A DNA stretch of 6,972 nt, taken from the NCBI GenBank assembly GCA_020629335.1, contig JAHDDN010000226.1, positions 1,689 through 8,660 on the forward strand. Reading direction: 5' to 3'. The position numbers and the translations under genes were made by a program. This DNA comes from Chitinophagales bacterium (lineage in GTDB: Bacteria; Bacteroidota; Bacteroidia; Chitinophagales; UBA2359). Of the stretch, positions 5,072-6,972 are shown piece by piece. Under the pieces are notes generated by a model. It saw only the letters and a program-made list of their open reading frames with translations, made no database searches and was not told the DNA's origin. Position 1 is the first letter of the stretch. Each line of letters opens with the position of its first letter.

Positions 5072-5597
5072 TTCCTGAACGTTTTTTTGGTTTCATAAAA
5101 ATAGTTTTGGTAGTATCATTAATACCTTTTTTCGATCCATCTGCGGTCACTACTAATAAGCGCAACCAAGGTGACATATGAGTATCATCAATACCATATT
5201 CTTGTAAAATCTCAGCGAAAATCTCAGCACATTGAGAAATATGTGATTTTGGTAGAGAATAGCTTCCTGGTGTGATTCGATTAATAAGAGAAAACAGAAA
5301 ATCAACAATAATAGACCAGAAAAGTGCCATACCATAGCTTAGCAATTTCTTAGCTGCTCCGCTATTGCTGCCTGAACTTGCAGTATGGCTTTGATCCGCT
5401 TCAAAATGGGTTGCATCTTCATCGTCGAAAAGATCATCTTCAGCTTGCGGCTCTGTCATATCTATGAACTCGGCTTCCAAGTCTTCGACGTCTATTTCCT
5501 CATGTGGCTCAACAGGGGTTAATAGATAATCGCTAAAGCTATCAAAGTCTAATTCGACGTTTTCGTTATCCCTTCTTTTATTTACTGCCATCTTCAT
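5025..5597 (-). CDS. Acidic protein with central hydrophobic segment, 190 aa, unknown
   Basis: The ATG is at 5597-5595, with a second ATG two codons later. Residues ~13-70 are strongly acidic (Asp/Glu-rich), followed by a Ser/Gly linker (71-80). A hydrophobic helix pair lies at about 85-107, and a more ordered C-terminal region at 110-170 includes helices and a short strand (LRLLVVTADG). The tail is rich in Lys, Glu and Arg. The start overlaps the 111-aa gene by 20 bases, and the end overlaps the ATPase by 47 bases, which suggests coupled expression with the ATPase. The acidic N-terminus could mimic DNA or bind a basic partner such as the ATPase N-terminus. It could equally be a scaffold or membrane adaptor for packaging. 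No family is recognised. Confidence 0.72.
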   Translation of the reverse strand: MKMAVNKRRDNENVELDFDSFSDYLLTPVEPHEEIDVEDLEAEFIDMTEPQAEDDLFDDEDATHFEADQSHTASSGSNSGAAKKLLSYGMALFWSIIVDFLFSLINRITPGSYSLPKSHISQCAEIFAEILQEYGIDDTHMSPWLRLLVVTADGSKKGINDTTKTIFMKPKKRSGNGEAKEREKEQDEAA

Positions 5598-5913
5598 TAA
5601 TTAGTTTGAGTAAATCGGTTAAGGTATACTCATATTTACCTCCTATTTTCTTGTAAGCATTGATAACTTCGTATTCTTCTTGTTTTCCATCTTCCTCAAT
5701 TACAATTTCTTTAAGGGTTACAAACTCAACGGTAAGTCCCTTATCCGTCTTAGAAATGAGATATGCCGATTTAGTTTCTTTTTTTTCGGGATTAGGCTTA
5801 AATGAGTTCAAAAGAAAGCTCAGAGCTTCTTCGACAATTCCAAAAATTTTTTCCTTAGAATATCCTAAAGATTCAAGCGCACTTAAGACCACACCTTCGA
5901 CCATTTTATTCAT
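5578..5913 (-). CDS. Unknown small protein, 111 aa
   Basis: The ATG at 5913-5911 overlaps the TGA of the winged-helix gene in the form ATGA, so translation is coupled; a second ATG lies three codons later. Residues 3-38 form an amphipathic helical region (VVLSALESLG, then a leucine/phenylalanine-rich helix). Residues ~48-92 look like three beta strands (YLISKTDKGLTVEFVTLKE, then IVIEE and YEVINAYKK). A short helix (TLTDLLKLI) follows and the tail is charged. There is no TM segment. Its place between a DNA-binding regulator and an ATPase operon partner suggests an early or regulatory role, but nothing in the sequence fixes one. Confidence 0.72.
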   Translation of the reverse strand: MNKMVEGVVLSALESLGYSKEKIFGIVEEALSFLLNSFKPNPEKKETKSAYLISKTDKGLTVEFVTLKEIVIEEDGKQEEYEVINAYKKIGGKYEYTLTDLLKLINEDGSK

Positions 5914-6167
5914 ATCAATTCGTATTTGTATTCAATTAGATTTCGGTGCCGTTTAGGATGCGCCGTTTTCTTAAGTTTTCCTAATTTTTCAAGTTTATTC
6001 AACTTATTCCTAACACGCTGTTGTAAAGCACCTGTAGAGGTTTTATAGACATCTGGTGGAGCTATTTTATCACATAGATCATTAACCCCCAAACCTTTGT
6101 TTTTCTCTAAGCAATCAAGCAAAAGAAATACGAGAGATAGTCCATAAAATTTTTCTAAGTCATTCAC
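5910..6167 (-). CDS. Winged-helix DNA-binding protein, 85 aa
   Basis: The start is GTG at 6167-6165; a TGA lies in frame four codons upstream, and no ATG is available. The fold can be read from the pattern: helix 1 at about residues 8-22 (LSLVFLLLDCL), helix 2 at 27-36 (GVNDLCDKI) and a long basic recognition helix at 46-63 (ALQQRVRNKLNKLEKL). A basic wing follows at 64-84 (KLKKTAHPKRHRNLIEY). It is the first gene of the minus-strand regulatory/ATPase unit and lies beside a palindrome in the divergent gap, so it probably autoregulates and controls the plus-strand gene. A phage repressor or transcription switch is inferred; a host-type regulator or a small replication protein are alternatives. 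Confidence 0.72.
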   Translation of the reverse strand: MNDLEKFYGLSLVFLLLDCLEKNKGLGVNDLCDKIAPPDVYKTSTGALQQRVRNKLNKLEKLGKLKKTAHPKRHRNLIEYKYELI

Positions 6168-6177
6168 AAGTAGGAAT

Positions 6178-6185
6178 CAGTTTTG
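6178..6185 (+). promoter_or_regulatory. Weak candidate -7 promoter element for the plus-strand gene
   Basis: The bases CAGTTTTG match the Bacteroidota -7 element TAnnTTTG at 7 of 8 positions. No clear TTTG is present about 20 bases upstream. If used, transcription would start close to the palindrome at 6190-6204 and leave a very short leader before the ATG at 6207. Confidence 0.25.
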
Positions 6186-6189
6186 CCAT

Positions 6190-6204
6190 TTATACTATGT
6201 ATAA
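6190..6204. promoter_or_regulatory. Perfect palindrome, candidate operator in the divergent gap
   Basis: The bases ttatac-tat-gtataa form a perfect inverted repeat of 6-bp arms around a 3-base centre. It lies in the ~40-base gap between the GTG of the winged-helix gene (6167) and the ATG of the plus-strand gene (6207). Its size and position suit a dimeric winged-helix repressor site that would cover both divergent promoters. It is AT-rich, so a chance match cannot be excluded. No second copy was seen in the window. Confidence 0.5.
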
Positions 6205-6206
6205 GA

Positions 6207-6899
6207 ATGCCAAACGAAAAAACTATAATGAAAAACTTAAGATCAATTTACCCTCAATCAGATATTTTAATTCAAAAAAAACCTAAGAAAAAGACGGCTG
6301 GATTTCGCAAATCAGAAAGAGTGGAAATAGAGCTAATTGGAACATTAATAAAGAAAAACTTCTTTACCACTTCCGAGATTGAAAAGCACTTTTTATTAAT
6401 CGCTCACATACAAAAAGAGTGTACCATCTTAGAAATTCTTAAGGAAATAGAGAATGCCAAAATTCAGCAATACATTAAAGCTATAAACGCCCCTGTTCAT
6501 TTGAATTTTGACATCAAAAGCTTAGGAAAATTTAAGTTAATGCAGATTATGCCAAGTGGCATGAAAGAAGTCAATATCATATCAATTAAAGACCAAGTAA
6601 AAAAGAGAAAAGACCAGGGCAAAACACGATACTTAAATTTAGCTATAGAATTCCTAAATGAAAATGAAGAAATCAAGTTAGCCACGATTAAAGGACAATT
6701 AAGAGATAGAGAAAAAACAGACAAAGAAGTCGCTCTTGAAATTTTATCGAAGGACTTAAAAATTTATAAAACCAAGCAAGGAAAGGGAAAGTATTTTTTC
6801 AACCAACCAAGCTTTGGAAAATTCCACATAAACATACAAGGAGTGTATAAGAAAGTCTACAAACGAATGATTGATTTTTATGACGAACAAGAAGAATAA
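6207..6899 (+). CDS. Lys-rich protein with two similar, possibly winged-helix units, 230 aa
   Basis: I chose the ATG at 6207-6209. A TTG start at 6183 is possible but would place the operator palindrome inside the coding sequence. The protein is very Lys/Glu-rich, with a basic N-terminus (KKPKKK near residue 25). Residues 42-78 and 144-180 align without gaps; both end in LEIL, and both are followed 25-30 residues later by S-L/F-GKF (105-109 and 202-206). This suggests an internal duplication. The second unit has the look of a winged helix: helices, then a basic hairpin near 186-198. It is transcribed away from the regulator and overlaps the next gene as TAATG. A DNA-binding role is likely; a replication initiator with two winged-helix domains is one option, a regulator another. 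No family is recognised. Confidence 0.7.
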   Translation: MPNEKTIMKNLRSIYPQSDILIQKKPKKKTAGFRKSERVEIELIGTLIKKNFFTTSEIEKHFLLIAHIQKECTILEILKEIENAKIQQYIKAINAPVHLNFDIKSLGKFKLMQIMPSGMKEVNIISIKDQVKKRKDQGKTRYLNLAIEFLNENEEIKLATIKGQLRDREKTDKEVALEILSKDLKIYKTKQGKGKYFFNQPSFGKFHINIQGVYKKVYKRMIDFYDEQEE

Positions 6900-6972
6900 T
6901 GAAAGGAAAGTTTAAAATTAATAATGAAAAAGGAGGCATTGAAATACAATTCAATGGGAGGCCGTCAGAGGC
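6899..6972 (+). CDS. Partial gene, N-terminal 24 residues, runs off the window
   Basis: The ATG at 6899-6901 overlaps the stop of the previous gene (TAATG), and the frame stays open to the window end. The visible N-terminus begins MKGKFKINNEKGGI and continues EIQFNGRPSE. The pattern of a short strand followed by F-x-G-[KR]-P-S-E recalls the beginning of small conserved proteins of mobile elements in Bacteroidota, in which LK..GFRW follows; too little is present to confirm this. The overlap shows the plus strand carries an operon, presumably with early or replication functions. Confidence 0.55.
   Translation, partial: MKGKFKINNEKGGIEIQFNGRPSE

Noticed and set aside
5660..5956. Plus-strand open frame of about 98 residues
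   Set aside because: Antisense to the 111-aa gene, which is coupled by ATGA to its upstream gene; Ser/Thr-rich product typical of an antisense reading.
6183..6206. TTG start extending the plus-strand protein by eight residues
   Set aside because: It would place the palindrome inside the coding sequence, and the ATG at 6207 is a better start, although the longer form cannot be excluded.

Overview
The window looks like the structural and regulatory part of a small, AT-rich phage or phage-derived element. The likely host is in the Bacteroidota. That assignment is an inference from low G+C, the lack of clear Shine-Dalgarno sequences, frequent GTG/TTG starts and one promoter candidate resembling the Bacteroidota pattern (TTG, 20 bases, then a near match to TAnnTTTG). 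No rRNA, tRNA, CRISPR array or insertion sequence is visible. I see no terminase, portal or tail genes, although only this segment can be judged.

The minus strand carries two consecutive transcription units. The first runs from 6167 down to 4433. It encodes a small winged-helix protein, a 111-residue unknown protein, a 190-residue protein with an acidic N-terminus and a hydrophobic segment, and a 212-residue P-loop ATPase of the type that packages DNA in membrane-containing tailless phages. It ends at a clear intrinsic terminator (4374-4411). After a ~170-base spacer with a candidate promoter, the second unit runs from 4213 down to at least 19. It holds a 220-residue soluble, probably beta-rich protein (best candidate for major capsid protein) and then a series of short single-TM proteins. 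Among these are an M15-type peptidoglycan peptidase with a C-terminal membrane anchor, a beta-rich protein ending in a CxxC/CxxC zinc-ribbon-like motif, and a pair of related small membrane proteins. Genes overlap or abut almost everywhere.

On the plus strand a Lys-rich 230-residue protein (6207-6899) diverges from the regulator. A perfect 15-bp inverted repeat in the ~40-bp gap is a good operator candidate. This gene is coupled by TAATG to another gene that runs off the right edge.

A packaging ATPase, a soluble capsid candidate, many one-TM proteins and a lytic peptidase together fit a tailless, internal-membrane phage. Comparable phages are the FLiP (Finnlakeviridae) and PM2 (Corticoviridae) types and related integrated elements. 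No replication initiator is recognisable, so one may lie outside the window or be the divergent 230-residue protein. Features of special note are an A9 run at the overlap of two structural genes (possible frameshift or slippage fusion), a C-terminal FVRLR shared by two unrelated proteins with different codons, and an apparent internal duplication in the 230-residue protein.
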